The translations under genes were made by a program, and so were the position numbers. A model generated the notes under the pieces. It ran no database searches. It saw only the letters and a program-made list of their open reading frames with translations, and was not told where the DNA came from. Positions 48,754-60,900 of a stretch of 64,000 nucleotides of DNA are shown here, piece by piece; within the stretch, counting starts at the first letter, position 1, and every line of letters starts with the position of its first letter. This DNA comes from Deuterostichococcus epilithicus (lineage: Eukaryota; Chlorophyta; Trebouxiophyceae; Prasiolales; Stichococcaceae), in contig JAVTLE010000021.1 of NCBI GenBank assembly GCA_033439295.1, forward strand, positions 868,009-932,008, in the 5' to 3' direction.

Positions 48754-49969
48754 GACGCGCAACAACTGCCGAGGCGCTTGAACAATGAGGTGCGGCACCA
48801 GCCACCAATTAAGTTGCACCATGCCCGCGTCCGTGCGCCCCTGGGGGTCAGATGGAGGCAGGGAAGGTCAATGCTGAGGCTGCAGCGAACGTCCTGCAAG
48901 TGAAGAGAGGTCGCCATATGTTTGGACAAGGGCTTTTGAAGGAGATGGAATAATGCTTTGAAGAATGATTGCTGTGTCGCTGCTGCGGCGTTGAAGTAGG
49001 TACCTTTTGAACCCTCATCAGCTGGCTGTGGGCCTTGTCAAGTAGCTCAATGCAGATAAAGTGGCTGCACATTGATTGAAGGGGTGTGTCGAAGATAGTT
49101 GGCCCTCTGCAGTGCGACTGTTCGCCTGACTGCATTGGATTTGAAACCTGTTGAAAGGTACCTGTAAGAAAACCTGAGCGGCGGCGCAGCTTTAAGAGTC
49201 GCATGCCCGGCACTGCACCGCTGCTCCCTTGATCATGCTGAGAATTTGTGCAGCGTTCTCACAGCCTTCGAAAGCTCATGTCCGAAAGCATGCTGCCTGC
49301 TGATTGGATTCGCCTCGCTGTACCCCTGCGGCCACCGCCGCCTGTCCGCGTACACCACCGTGCCACTCAGCCCGACCCTACCCCACCACTCAGTCGCCCT
49401 CGCTGACTGTGCTAAATGCCAGGAAGATTGTTGCGGGGCAACTACTCGCCCAGAAATTCGCCGTTATTGAGAGACAGCTTGTCATGTTAAACCCTATCCA
49501 CAGCACAGCACGCATAACTTGTCGGGTTGATATGCTTCGAGCCAGTTGTCCGCAGAATCTGGCGTGAGCAGCAGCGTTGCAAACCGTTCGCTGGTGGCTA
49601 TCAGCAACAGCATCGCGATCGTGTCCACGAGGCACTATACCTGGCATTTTCCCGGACAGCAAGTTTCTGGCCGCTGCTCCCTCGACGCGAGCCTGGACAG
49701 TTTATCTTGAGTCTGCACGTAGCACCAAACTGATTGTGACGAGGCTGTGCTGATGGCCTGCAGCACGCGCGACGCACTTGCACTATAACCTGATGCGGGT
49801 ATCGTGCCGCTCCGAAACGTGTCTCACATTTGAGTGGGCTCGACTGTCTGCGCCCGGTTTGTAGAAGGTGGTAGCTGACGGTTCATGCTACCCCACAGGT
49901 CAAATCTGACACCAGCATGTTCGGGACTGTGGGCATGAAGCTTGTCGCGCGGCCGGCACCACGCCCAGT
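48754..49969. other. Unassigned region between GT47 and RecN genes
   Basis: About 1.2 kb. A possible minus-strand exon around 49110-49010 reads GPTIFDTPLQSMCSHFICIE and then LLDKAHSQLMRVQK before a GTACCT donor. A possible next exon near 48890-48848 ends TFAAASALTFPASI*. I could not extend this into a gene or a family. The rest (49250-49950) has no convincing exon. Confidence 0.25.
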
Positions 49970-52900
49970 TTGCGTCACGCGCCAAAGCTTCAGGTGAGCT
50001 CGTGGCTGCTGGCGTCAAACTCGATAACCTTGCCAACGCCAGCAAAGTCGCGGGTGCTTCGAGGTGATAACCTTGCCAACGTCAGCGGAGTCGCGGCTGC
50101 ATCACCGTGGACACACGCTGCCGCCAGTCGCTGCATTTGCGTTGACGCGACAGCAGACCTGACAGCAGATCGGGAGGCCGGACGCCGTTCTCACACAGCA
50201 CCCTTTGTTTGCGGCCCCAGTGCCCTCTCGCAGTTTATGTTCGTGCCACGGGCTGCACAGAGGGCAGCCACTGCTGCAGCCGATGCGGCCAGGCCCAGCG
50301 CGAATGCTGCAGCCGCATCGCACGCGCCGGACGTCACGCGGCCGGATGCGAGCGCTGCAGGCCCTGCGTCAGTCCCCGGCGGCGGCGAAGCGTCGAACGC
50401 CTCTGCACCCCTGCACCAGCAGCTGCACCAGCAGCGGCACCAGCAGCGGCAGCAGTGGCAGCAGCGGCATGGCGCCGCCACCTTCATCCGGCAACTGGAC
50501 ATCCAGGACTTTGCGCTGATCAGCCGGCAGCGCGTGGACCTGATGCCGGGCCTCAACGTGGTGCGTCTTGCCAAGGGGCCAGCACTTGATGGTCTTGTCC
50601 CTGTTGTCCCCGACATGGATCTATGAGCTGGCTGCACGGTGTTTGGTTCTCATGCGGCTGCCGCCGTGCGCGCAATGCGTGCATGCGTGAGTGTGATCGA
50701 CGAGCTGTGAGCCGAGCGGCGCCGGCCTGAGCGGACGACTGGCCAGTGCGGCTGCCTGTTGATGGCGACCAGCAAGTGCCGCTGCCTGCGCAGGTGACTG
50801 GCGAGTCGGGCGCGGGCAAGTCGGTGCTGGTGCAGGCGCTGGGTGCGGTGCTGGGGGCACCAGCGGTCGACGGCTCAGTGCGGCCGCCCGCCGACTTTGC
50901 CGCCGTGGAGGGCGTTCTACAGCTGTCCCCCTCGGCGCAGGTGCCCCCACCCCCCTCGCACACCTGCCGGCTGACACGCTGCGGCCGGCCCTTGGCGCAC
51001 CCATGTGTTTGAGCACGAGATCAGCTTGGATATGTCCCAAAGTGCCAGCTTGAAGTTGCACATCAACGGCCCCAGATCTGCCCCAGAACGAATCGATCAA
51101 GCGTCTGTGGCCGGCCCTGGTCAAGCGCCATGAGCTGGCTGAGGACGCTGGTGGCCGCACCAGAGCGACAGCGGCTCGGATGCATGCGGCCTGTGCGCTT
51201 GCCCATTGCTGACTGTCCCCCAGCGCTCTGGCAGGTGGCGGCCGCGGCGCTGCTGCAGGGGCTGGGCGTGCCACACAAGGCAGTGCCGGCAGCAGCAGCC
51301 GACGGCGATCCGCCGTGTGAGCTGCGCATCCGGCGGGAGATCCGACAGGATGGCGGCATGCTGCGCAGCCGCTGCTCCGTCAACGGCGCTGCCACCTCGC
51401 TGCGCGTGCTGCGGGAGTTGGCCGCCGCGCTCGTGGATATCAACGGTCAAAATTCTGCCATGTCGCTCAGGTGCAACCCATCACAGCGTGCATTGCCGGG
51501 TCTGTGATTCTGGAGCTAGCATGTCGCATTGCTGCAGGGACTCGGACATGCTAGCTCCAGGCACTGCTGGACCGCATTGCGGGCACAGCGGCGGCAGCGG
51601 CGGCGATCTGGTGCCCAGCCACGGCGGCTGCACGATCCCTCCAACATCAGCTTTATGCATTCGCCTCGACTTCTCGACCATCATGCTGTCCACCGCTGCA
51701 GGGACACGGACACGCAGCTGGCACTGCTGACTTGAGCGACTCCCAAGACTTCAAGACTTTAATTGTGACTGCCATGCCGCTGTGTGTGCGTGCAGGGACT
51801 CTGACACGCAGCTGGCGCTGCTGGACCGCATCGCAAACACGGGTGCCGCTGCGGCGGCGTTTGGCGGGCAGCTGCGGCGGCTGCGGGAGCTGGAGGGCCA
51901 GCTGTGCGCCATCGATGCGCTGGGCGACGAGGACGAGCGCGATGCCCTGCAGGCGCTTGTGGACGAGGTGGGCGGTGGACTTGAATGGGGATCGTGACCT
52001 TATGCTTGTGCCCGAGAGTGCAGGCGCCTGCGAGGCTGCTTGCCAGCTCCGCAGAAGCTGCCGCCAACAGACGGGAAGAAGCTTGCCGCAAGCATGCGCC
52101 GTGCTAATGAGCGGCAATGGCATGCCCGCCCGGTCATGGGCGTGCATACCGCACACCAGTGGAACCTTGTGCGTCACAGTGTCTGCACCGGCATCGGCAA
52201 TCTGGCCTTAACACGTGAGAGCTTTGGCGCAGCATGTGCCAGGATGCCTGTGGTCTTTTACTGGTGTTAAAAGCAACACAAGAGTTTCTGCCTGCACAGG
52301 TGCGGGGCGCGGGCGTCGAGGAGGGCGAGGAGCGGCGGCTGCGGCGGGAGCTGCGCCGCATGGAGGCCCGCCGCTCCGCCGTGGAGCGCTGCAGCCTGGT
52401 GCGCACCGCCCTGGGCGCCGACGGCGGCGTCGCCGATGGCCTGGCGGCGGTGGAGGCGCACGTGCAGGGCGTGCTGGTGCAGGAGGAGGCGGCCGCCGCG
52501 CAGGGCCGAGGTGAGAGTCTCGAAGCCAGAGAGCCTGTTTGTTTCTCTTTTGTTCCAGTTTCGTTTGAAGGTGTCGTCCGGGCCAGTAAGACTTGTGGCA
52601 TGCTGGCCAGGGCCCCCCCCAGCAGCGGTGCCGCATCCTCTGTGGTGATAGAAAACGAAACACAGAACCTGCTTGTGCAAAAACGTGCAATGCATTTAGC
52701 GCATTGCACCTGGGTGCGTCATCCCGGAGCCGTGGGCGTGTCGCAGGCGAGCCGGAGGACGGCGGCAGCGACGGCGAGGAGGAGGGGGAGGAAGCCGAGG
52801 GCGAGGACGGGGCAGCGCTGATGGAGGACGCTTTGGACATTCTGGAGCAGGCGCGGGCCATGCTGTCCGAGGCCGAGTCCAAGGTGCGGCGGCTTGCAGT

Positions 52901-54921
52901 TGCTGATCAGCGGCGCTGCTGCTCGGTGTCATGCTGCATGCATCCCTGGCGGCCAGGTGTGGAGGAGGGGTGAGAGGGACACAGCATGGCGCTCATCCCC
53001 TGCCCCCTGCATCGACCTGAGGCCACCGCCCGAAGCAGTGTGCTCAGGCCAGGCACGTGTTTTGGACTATCCATTCTCAAAGCTTCATGCGGCGCACAGG
53101 TGGCCAGCTACGCGCGGCGGTATCGCTACTCGCCAGCGGACCAGGCAGACATCAGTGAGCGGCTGCAGGTGGTCACGCGCCTGTGCAAGCAGTACGAATG
53201 CGCCGACAGCGGCGCGCTCATTGCCGCTGCAACCAAGGCAGCAGCCTCCCTCGACACCTGGTTCCGCATGGAAGGTCCGCTGCCGGCATGCTTGGGAGCG
53301 GCGGTTCCATCGCAGCCGTCCAGCAGGCAGTCTCGGCTTGCTCGTTGGGGTCTGCTGCTGGAGTGCATGAGGAGGCGGTGCCGCAGCAACATCAGCTGCT
53401 GCCTGGACCTCGGCAGCTGCCACTCTTCCCCTGGTGGGGCACAGCTGCTCCACCCTTGCTGTTGCGACGCCTGTCTTTGCAGGGCAGAGGGGCGCCATCG
53501 AGGCGGCGGCAGAGCAGCTGCGGCGCGAGGCGGTGGCGGCGGCGGTGGCGCTGAGCAGGCAGCGGCGGGCGGCGGCGGGGCACCTGCGCGTGGCGGTGGA
53601 GTCGTGCCTCGCGGAGCTGGCGATGTCGGGCAGCCGCTTTGACGTGCGCATCGGCTGGGAGCCCTGGCCACAGGTGCGCGGCGGCAAGTCTGGGATGATG
53701 TTGCTCTCACTCAAGTGCACCTCGCAGCACGGCCTGCATCTCCGAGGACGACTGCTTGAGATTTCCGAGCTAGGTCCGTGTTGATGCTCTTACTATACGT
53801 GTGGCCTCACATCGAGCGTGGCAGCCCTGCTGTCACGCAGGGCGGCAGCAGCCTGCACGTCGACGTGGCGGCGGCGGAGGCGGTGTGGGAGGCCGGCGGC
53901 CGGTCCTTTCGCGCCCGCGACTCGGGCCTGGACGCCTGCGAGTTCCTGCTGGCGGCGGGCCCTGCGGAGCCGCTGCGGCCGCTGGCGGCGGTCGCGAGCG
54001 GCGGCGAGTCTGCACGCATCATGATGGCCCTCAAAGCGGCGCCCGCCGCCGCCGCGGCCGCCACCGCTGCAGGTGCCTGCCAGAGACACTCCCTCGACAC
54101 GTTGACTGACGAGCCGTGTCTCCGCTCCCATCCACCAGCCCGAGGGCCTGCATTGCCGGGTCGCGATTGCCAAAATGTAGTCCAGTTCAAGCTGTCACGC
54201 TGAGGTCCTGTGGCGAGATTGATGCAGGCAACGGCGCGGCCGAGGCAGTCGGCGGCGCCCCCATCCTGGTGCTGGACGAACTCGACTCCGGGGTGGGCGG
54301 CCGCCTGGGGCAGCCGGTGGCGCGGATGCTGCGCCGCATGGCCGGACCAGCCGCCAGCGCCGCCTCGCAGATCCTGTGCGTGTCGCACCTGCCGCAGGTG
54401 AGCAGGCTCGCAGTCCTTCATCTGCGGAGTCCTCCCCCCTTCCCACACGCTGTTGGGAGCGACTGGACGGCTGTCCAGCCGCCTCCTGGTGGCAACAACC
54501 GCGGCCCGGTCATGTTCAGCTGTTGCGGCACCGGCTGGTCATGGGGTTTCGGCTGAAGTCGTTGGCACACCACTTGAGTGTGCACGACAGGTTTCCCGCG
54601 CCGCCCTGTCAGGGCCCGCACGCGACACAGTACTTGCACTGCGATCGTGTCGCCCCCAATGATCAGGTCGCGGCGCATGCGGAGCACCACCTGTGCGTGC
54701 GCAAGGGCGCAGCGCCGGACGGCCGCACGCTGACGGCGGTGGTGCAGCTGACCAGCGAGGCGGAGCGGGCCGCCGAGGTGGCCGCGATGCTGGGCCTGGA
54801 CCTGGCGGCCGCGCACGCCATGCTGCGGGACGCCGCTGAGGGCCCTGCAGAGGGAGACGGCAACGCAAGCGAGCGCGCTGCTGCCACTGTAGGCGGCGAG
54901 GCGGCGGTGCGAACTGATTGA
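49970..54921 (+). CDS. recN: RecN-type DNA repair ATPase
   Basis: SMC-like ATPase of bacterial double-strand-break repair, here in an intron-rich nuclear gene. FIRQLDIQDFALISRQRVDL (50485) is the family N-terminus. The Walker A VTGESGAGKSVLVQALGAVL is at 50795. CSVNGAATSLRVLRELAAAL and VDINGQNSAM (51440) follow. Coiled-coil arms span 51800-53580 (RRLRRELRRMEARRSAVERC; ALMEDALDILEQARAMLSEA). ASYARRYRYSPADQADISER is at 53105. The signature PLAAVASGGESARIMMALKA is at 53980 and the Walker B ILVLDELDSGVGGRLGQPVA at 54265, then QILCVSHLPQ. The C-terminus ends GGEAAVRTD*. The region before FIRQLDIQDF is Ala/Gln-rich and could be an organelle transit peptide beginning at Met 50237. The open frame runs back to 49970. 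Plastid or mitochondrial location is inferred. Confidence 0.85.
50023..50108. repeat. 43-bp tandem duplication near the RecN 5' end
   Basis: GATAACCTTGCCAACG starts at 50023 and again at 50066, followed in both copies by a similar CAGC-AGTCGCGG stretch. The period of 43 is not a multiple of three, which argues that this part is untranslated and that translation starts at the Met at 50237. Confidence 0.75.
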
Positions 54922-56142
54922 AGGCTTCTTCGTTGACTTTGAAAGCATCTGGGGTTGTGCGTATGTATTGGGTGTTGCAGACTGAAATGCAGGGTGGGTT
55001 CGTTCCGGGTTATTGGCATGTTGTGCAGCCAACGTACAGCGTCCTGACGTGTTGCAATATTCGATCTGCGTATTTGCAACCTTCTTTTCAGCTGCGTGTC
55101 CGTGCTCCTTCCTTGTTGCCGGCATGTGCATGCTAACCTGGCAGCGTGCTGCAGATTGTCCGTGAGTCCTGGGCTCCCGGCAGTTGCACCGAACGCGTGT
55201 GGGCACTCAGTACCTGCCTGTGACGAAGAAGCGACCGATGAGCAGCCCTTTCACACCAGCATCCCGCATGACAGCTATCTTCTAGGTAAGGTTTCGCCGT
55301 TGTACAAGTGGGACGCCTGTGCACCATTCCCTGTCCTACTGCACAGCAGCATCTGTACTGGCAAAGCAGATCCGGCAGATCCTTGCAGCGGGACACTCGC
55401 TTATACCGAGGGAAGTGGATTCTCAAATTTGCATCAGCGTTTCAGCACATCCGCGTGTCCGGCAGTCGTCGACGCCTGTTGTCGCTGCGCACTGCCCGCC
55501 GAGTCCCGTTCCCAGCACCATCCTGACCGTCCTGCTGTGGTCCGCTCTGTGCAAGCGTCTTCCTTTTTCATATACAAATATCTGTGGACAAGGAGTCAGT
55601 CGAAGGCGCGGCTGCACTCGCCACGAGCGGCAGCTTTCCACCCAGCAGGTGCGCCTGGACCAGCTGAGAAGTCCAGTGATGCGTTTGCTCGGCCTGTCAG
55701 ACGGAGGGCAAGGCTTCAATGACTTGGCTTCGCATCAACACCCATGAAGGTTACCATCGCGTTCTGGCTTCCAGCATGCGGCTCATGCGCCTGCAGAGGC
55801 TTCAAGCTACTCACAAACCCCGCGGAGCTTCGCCGTGCGAGACTGCGTCGTGTCTGTGGGCAGTTGCACGTGTGCCTCAGTTGTGTCGACAAGGGTTTCG
55901 GCTCTGACTCCGTTGTGGGGCTGAGGAGTGTCCGTTGCGGTGTCGCAGGCTAGCGTTTACAGCAAGCACCACGCTGCAGTCGTGCTGCGTGGTGTGACAG
56001 CTGCCACACGCGCTCGAAGCAGCAAAGGCGCCTAGCTTGGCGCGTCAACACCCTCCTGCAGCCAGAGTTTCAGGCAGCCCACAGTCTGGACCGTCGCTGA
56101 CGCGCGCAAAGGGGCCTTTGTTGAGAAACACTAGCGGCCAAA
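54922..56142. other. Intergenic region with no recognised gene
   Basis: About 1.2 kb between two plus-strand genes. Several short open frames overlap, but none shows a family motif or paired splice signals. It should hold the RecN 3' end and the promoter of the next gene. Confidence 0.4.
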
Positions 56143-57124
56143 CCATGTCGCTGCTGACAGCGGCGCTGGCGAACGTCGCGCCCGCGGGCTGCTCGCAGCG
56201 GCTGCAGGTTGCAGCGTCCAGCGCAATCGCCGCCTCCCTCGCAAGTGCGTTTCCACAGCTGACGATCGCAGCAGTCGCAACGGGGCCGCACAGACACTGT
56301 CATGGCTGCTATTGGTTGCCCTAATTCTTGACATCTTGCGCATTCATGATGCCAAAGGGAAGCACAGTCCTCAAGGTGCTGACTGCTGACTTGCCAGCCA
56401 TTTGACGCGCAGGCAGCATGCAAGCAGCAGGCAGCGTGGGTATGCAGGCCAGCCTGGGACTGCAAGCCAGCCTGAGCAGCCCGCCGCGGCCGGCAACGGC
56501 CGCCGGGTACCTACGCGGCACCAGCGTCGCACCCAGCTACTGCCTCGCAGGCGGCAAGACCAGGCGACGACGGCGGCGCCAGCCAGGTGAGGGGTTTTGT
56601 CGCAACTGCTCCTCCGTCCGCATCGCTGGGTCTCGAGCTGTTGTTATCAGCAATCCTGACATTGGTTGCTGGGGTGTCAGGGCATCTGCAGTATTGCGCA
56701 CCAGCAACAGCCTTGCCAGCGCACGGCGGACTGGAGGTTCCAATGCCACCCATGCCGCTCCCGCGCAGATGGCGAGCCGGGCGGCGGCGGTGGGGACGAC
56801 GGCGCCGGAGCAGGCGGCGGCGGCTGGTATGGGCCCTGGGGCGACGACAATGAATCGGAAGAGGATCCGGAGCTTGACGCTGACGCGCTGGCAGACGCCA
56901 GCCTCTTGTGGCGGGCGTCTTGCCTGCTGACGTTACTGCAGACGCTGCACTTCCTGCTGCTGCAAGGCCGTGCTGCGCAGCGGCAGCTTGGCTGGGCGGC
57001 GGCGGCGCCGTCGGACGGCGCTGCTGGCTTTGCCACGCTCAGCCAGGCGTTCTTCTCGCGCCGTGGCGGCCTGGGCGCGCTGCCGCCGCTGCCGCAGCCG
57101 CGCGTGCAGTCTGCCCCGCGGTAG
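56143..57124 (+). CDS. Unrecognised protein with likely plastid transit peptide
   Basis: Three exons, about 56143-56244, 56412-56585 and 56769-57124; the last junction restores the frame as Asp-Gly-Glu-Pro. The N-terminus (MSLLTAALANVAPAGCSQRL, then QVAASSAIAASLASAF) is rich in Ala and Ser with few acidic residues, as in algal plastid transit peptides. Next come a Gln/Ser-rich stretch, a basic KTRRRRRR cluster, a Gly-rich linker and an acidic patch WGDDNESEEDPELDADAL. One hydrophobic helix follows (LLWRASCLLTLLQTLHFLLL). The Gly-rich then acidic layout is common in small plastid membrane proteins. The family is not known to me. Confidence 0.5.
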
Positions 57125-57912
57125 TTGGGGAGCTCCTTGGGGTTGAAATATCAGCGCTCAGAGGGCGTAGTGTACCATGGCCAGATGCTGGTGCTTCAAC
57201 GAGGCAGCTTGAGAGCAATGCACGCTCGCTGCGCATGCTTGTAAGACGCATGCGTGGGCGGGCCTGCCACCGGACGCATCTGGGACATTTTTGAAGCCTT
57301 GACAGGTCCAAGCTTTGGAGGTCAAGGCTCTGTTGCAGTCATGCCTCCTGAGAGTTGGTTGTAGTGTTCCAAGGATGGCAGGCGCGCGGCCAGGGGTTGA
57401 TTTCCACCGTAAAGTATGGGTAGATATATAGGTACGACGTCATAGGAGTGGCCTACGACCGTGGCTGGGTCGGTCGCACAGCAAGAGTACTATAGTGTTG
57501 TAACTTGATCAGAGGCAAGCAACGTCCTCGCAACGATGAGGCACTCTCTCAACGAAGCAAGCTCGCAGAAGCTCAGAGGCAAGGGTGGCCGCTAGTCGAG
57601 TCCACCTCCCCTTTGACAGGTTGCAAAACACTGACGAGCAAGCAGGGTCTACCTACAACCGCTGGTGAACCCTAAACCCTGGTGAACCATTCGTTCCTGG
57701 ATCCTAGAGCCAGAGTACCTGGACCTGGACACTTCAACCGGTTTTGAAGGCCACAAATGGGCCATGCGATGATCGTGGGTGTGGACGACGCCTTCAGGTT
57801 GCTTCAGACCAAACGAGTATGCCACGACAACATTGTTCAGGTCACATGCCACTTGTTCGCTGCCAGACATTGCATGTCACCGCGCAGCACTCATGCCGGC
57901 CAGTGCCGAGCT
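57125..57912. other. Convergent intergenic region
   Basis: About 790 bp between a plus-strand stop and the kinesin stop. It has a TATATA stretch near 57425, a TGTAA pentamer at 57499-57503 that could be a poly(A) signal, and one telomere-like AACCCTAAACCCTGG at about 57668. An open minus-strand frame at 57870-57649 has no recognised domain. Confidence 0.4.
57499..57503 (+). terminator. Candidate TGTAA polyadenylation signal
   Basis: TGTAA about 375 bp past the stop of the transit-peptide gene, in less GC-rich sequence. Chlorophytes use this signal, but the motif is short. Confidence 0.3.
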
Positions 57913-60900
57913 TCAATACGGCTGCCTTGCGTGATGCGCGGAGAGCGTGTGCAGCAGCTTCCCAGTTGCGGCGGTGGTCTTGTGGCGAGACATTGCGGCC
58001 GCCGCCGGCCGCGGCGTCATGCCTGCGACCGGCGCAGCTGCCGCCGCCGCCGGCCTTGCTCGTCTAGGCTTCTTTGCGGGGCTGCTCACCTCGTCATCGC
58101 TGCTGAGAACAATGGATTCCTGCGGCAGCGATGCTGCAGCAGGCGCGCCTGGCTTCCTGCGGCAGGCACAAGCACGGTGACATCGGTTTTCACTCTGCTG
58201 TCCAGTCAAGGAGACAGCAGCTGCACAACAGTGGTGCACAGCAAAGATGCCTGTCTGAAGACCAGGCGGCAATCGCAATTGCGCTGCTGAAGGTTGCATT
58301 GTGACGAGCCCTGTGGATGCCAGGTGGGATGCGCGGTCCAGGCGACTTCAGATGGTGCAACTGCATCTGCAATACCCTTCAGGCCGTCCTCGCCCCGCGG
58401 GCCGGGGGGTGGGGGTTTATGACGAGACGCCTTACCCTTGGATGCTGACGAGCGCCTTCTGCTTTGCAGCGCGCGGCCGCAGCTCGCGCTTCAGCTGCTT
58501 CCCGCGCGTCGCCAGCCGGCCGGGGCTGCTGCTGCCGGGGCTGCCGGCGACGCGCGCCAGCGGCTGCAGCGGACGCCGTGGCTTCATCCTGCTGGCGGTC
58601 TGCCGCCGCTCCGCCGCCTGCGCCACAGCAAAACGGTCATCAGCTGGGAGGCTATCGAATACTATATTCTGGCCAGCCTGAGCTTGCATTCACAAGGACG
58701 AGTGTGCATGCATGCGCCTTCAGATGCCAGTTGGACGGATACTGGCGGCATATACACACGTCACAGGCACAGACCCACATCCCGGCTGAACCGTCCGTCA
58801 CCTGCTCGGACGTCGCGGGCGACACCTCGATCGCGATGTCGGGCGTGCCCTGCGACGGCGTGGCCGCTGCTGCCGGCATGGCGAGCGGCACCGGGCTGGG
58901 CTGCTCGCCCTGCGCAGCATGCCTCGCCCTCAGCACCGACCTGGCCAGCGCCTGCAGGCAGGGAGCACACCCGAATCTGATACAGCTGCCGGCAGCGCTG
59001 CTTTCAGCCCAGCTGTCCGTGTTCGACCCCTCAAGGCAGGCTGCGCCCCAAGGCCCGCAGGCTCATGCGGAGCTCGAACACCCGCATGCCAGCGAGCCAG
59101 TCAGCTGGGCAGGCGCTTGCCGGGGAGGTGGCGCGGCGCGCCTGCTGCGACTGCTCGACGGCGGCGCGCAGGTGCCCCGATTCTGCCGCCTTTTGCGCCC
59201 GCTGCTGTTCCAGGGCCGCCGTCGCCTCCGCCGCCTGGGCGCGTGCCTCCGCCGCTTCGGCCGCCGCGGCCCTGGCAGCCGCCGCCTGCGCCGCCGCCGC
59301 CTGCGCCGCCGCCGCTGCGGCCTGCCTGGCCTCGCCCAGCTGCGCCTGCAGACCTGACACCCGCTGTCCAGTCGCAGCGTCGGCCGCAGCTCGCTGCTGC
59401 TGCAGCTGCTCCACAGCCACCTGCGAGATGGCGGCGTCCCGCGCCGCAGCTGCCTTCTGCCTCTCCAGTCGCGCGGTCGCCTTGTCGGTCGCACGCTGGG
59501 CCGCTTGCAGGTGCTTCTGCAGAGAGTCCCGCTGTGCTAAGAAGCCGTCAGCCTCCAGGTTTGCCGCCTCGGCAACTGCCGCAGACCCCCATTGCGCGGT
59601 GCGGGCCGCCTCCAGCTCAGCCTGCAGCGTCGCCAGCTGCGACTTGGCGTCCGCCGCCGCTGCCGCCGCTGCCTGCGCCTCCTCAGCAGCGGCGGACCAG
59701 GAGGCTCTGGCTGCTGCCAGCTCCTGCGCTTGCCACGATGCTGGTCAGCACCCGCATCAGTCCATTGCATGCCAGCACGGTGCACGTCACGGCGCAGCTG
59801 CAAACTTTTGCCACTGTCACAGCCCGACAACAGCAGAAGTAGGTTCGATGCGGCTCTGCATTCTGGCGAATTCTGTAGCTGCCAGATAATGGACCATGCT
59901 CGCCCACATGAACCATGCTTGCCCACAAGTCCAGAGGTCAATTGCGCTCGCAGCTCTCACCTCCTGCAACTGCGACTCCCTCTGAAGCACCGTGGCGTGC
60001 GCCGCCTGCACCTTCGAGACCCGCCCTTGTGTGTCAGCCAGCAGCGCCTCCACCAGCGCCGCCCGGGCGCCTGCCTCGGCAGCCCCCGCGGTTGCCGCCT
60101 CCATCCCAGCCGCATGCTCCGCTGAGGCCGCCTCCGCCTGGCGGGNGGNCCTGGCCNCCGCCGCGGCCGCGGCGGCCAACTCGGCGTCGAGGCCCCGCTG
60201 CAGGCGGGCCGCATCCTGCTCCGCCCGCTTCTGCTTGCGAGCCGCCACCTGCAGCGCCGTGGCGTGTGCCTCCAGCGCCGCCTGCAGCTCGCTTCCGGCC
60301 GCCTGCAGCGCCTCTTCCGCGGCGCGCAGCTGCCGGCGCTGCACGTCAGCGTCGCGCAGCGCGGCCTCCAGCTCGCGCGCCGCGTAGATGGAGGCGTCGA
60401 CGGCGGCCGCGTGAGTGTCCTCCAACTCCAGCGCCAGCTGCTTGGCCCGCTCGTCGGACTCCGCCGCAGCGGCCTCGGCGGCGCCGCATGCCGCCTCTGC
60501 TTCCCTTGCCTCGCCCTGGCAGAAGGCCACGAGTGCATTGGGTAGCAAGCAAATTAGGAATGCTGCGAGTCGCATCGAGTGGATGCCAAACAGCCAAAGC
60601 AACAGGCATGATCAGAGCGTCTGACATCTCGCGGTGCTCATCCTGGGTGCATCACGAGCCCACACATTCACCTGCACAGCCCTGCCGGACAGCACTTGCT
60701 GGTCAGGCAGACGTGATTTGCCGGATCAAAGTCCATGACTGGTCGGACATGTCCGCGCACCGCACGCACCTCGGCAGCCGCACATGCCTGCGTCGACTCC
60801 TGCACCTCTTGTTGCAGCACCTCACACCGCTCCGTCGCGCCAGCCAGCTCAGCGGCCTGCAGCCAGCCCTCTGCTTCGGCCGCGGCAAGCCGTGCCTCCA

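Noticed and set aside
57649-57870. Minus-strand 73-aa frame and nearby TATATA stretch, considered as a possible old LTR-element fragment
   Set aside because: No family motif, terminal repeat or second copy could be seen, so the element call is not supported from sequence alone.
59065-59889. Long plus-strand frames rich in Ala/Cys/Arg opposite the kinesin
   Set aside because: They are reverse-strand shadows of the Ala/Gln/Glu coiled coil; the minus strand gives coherent heptads.
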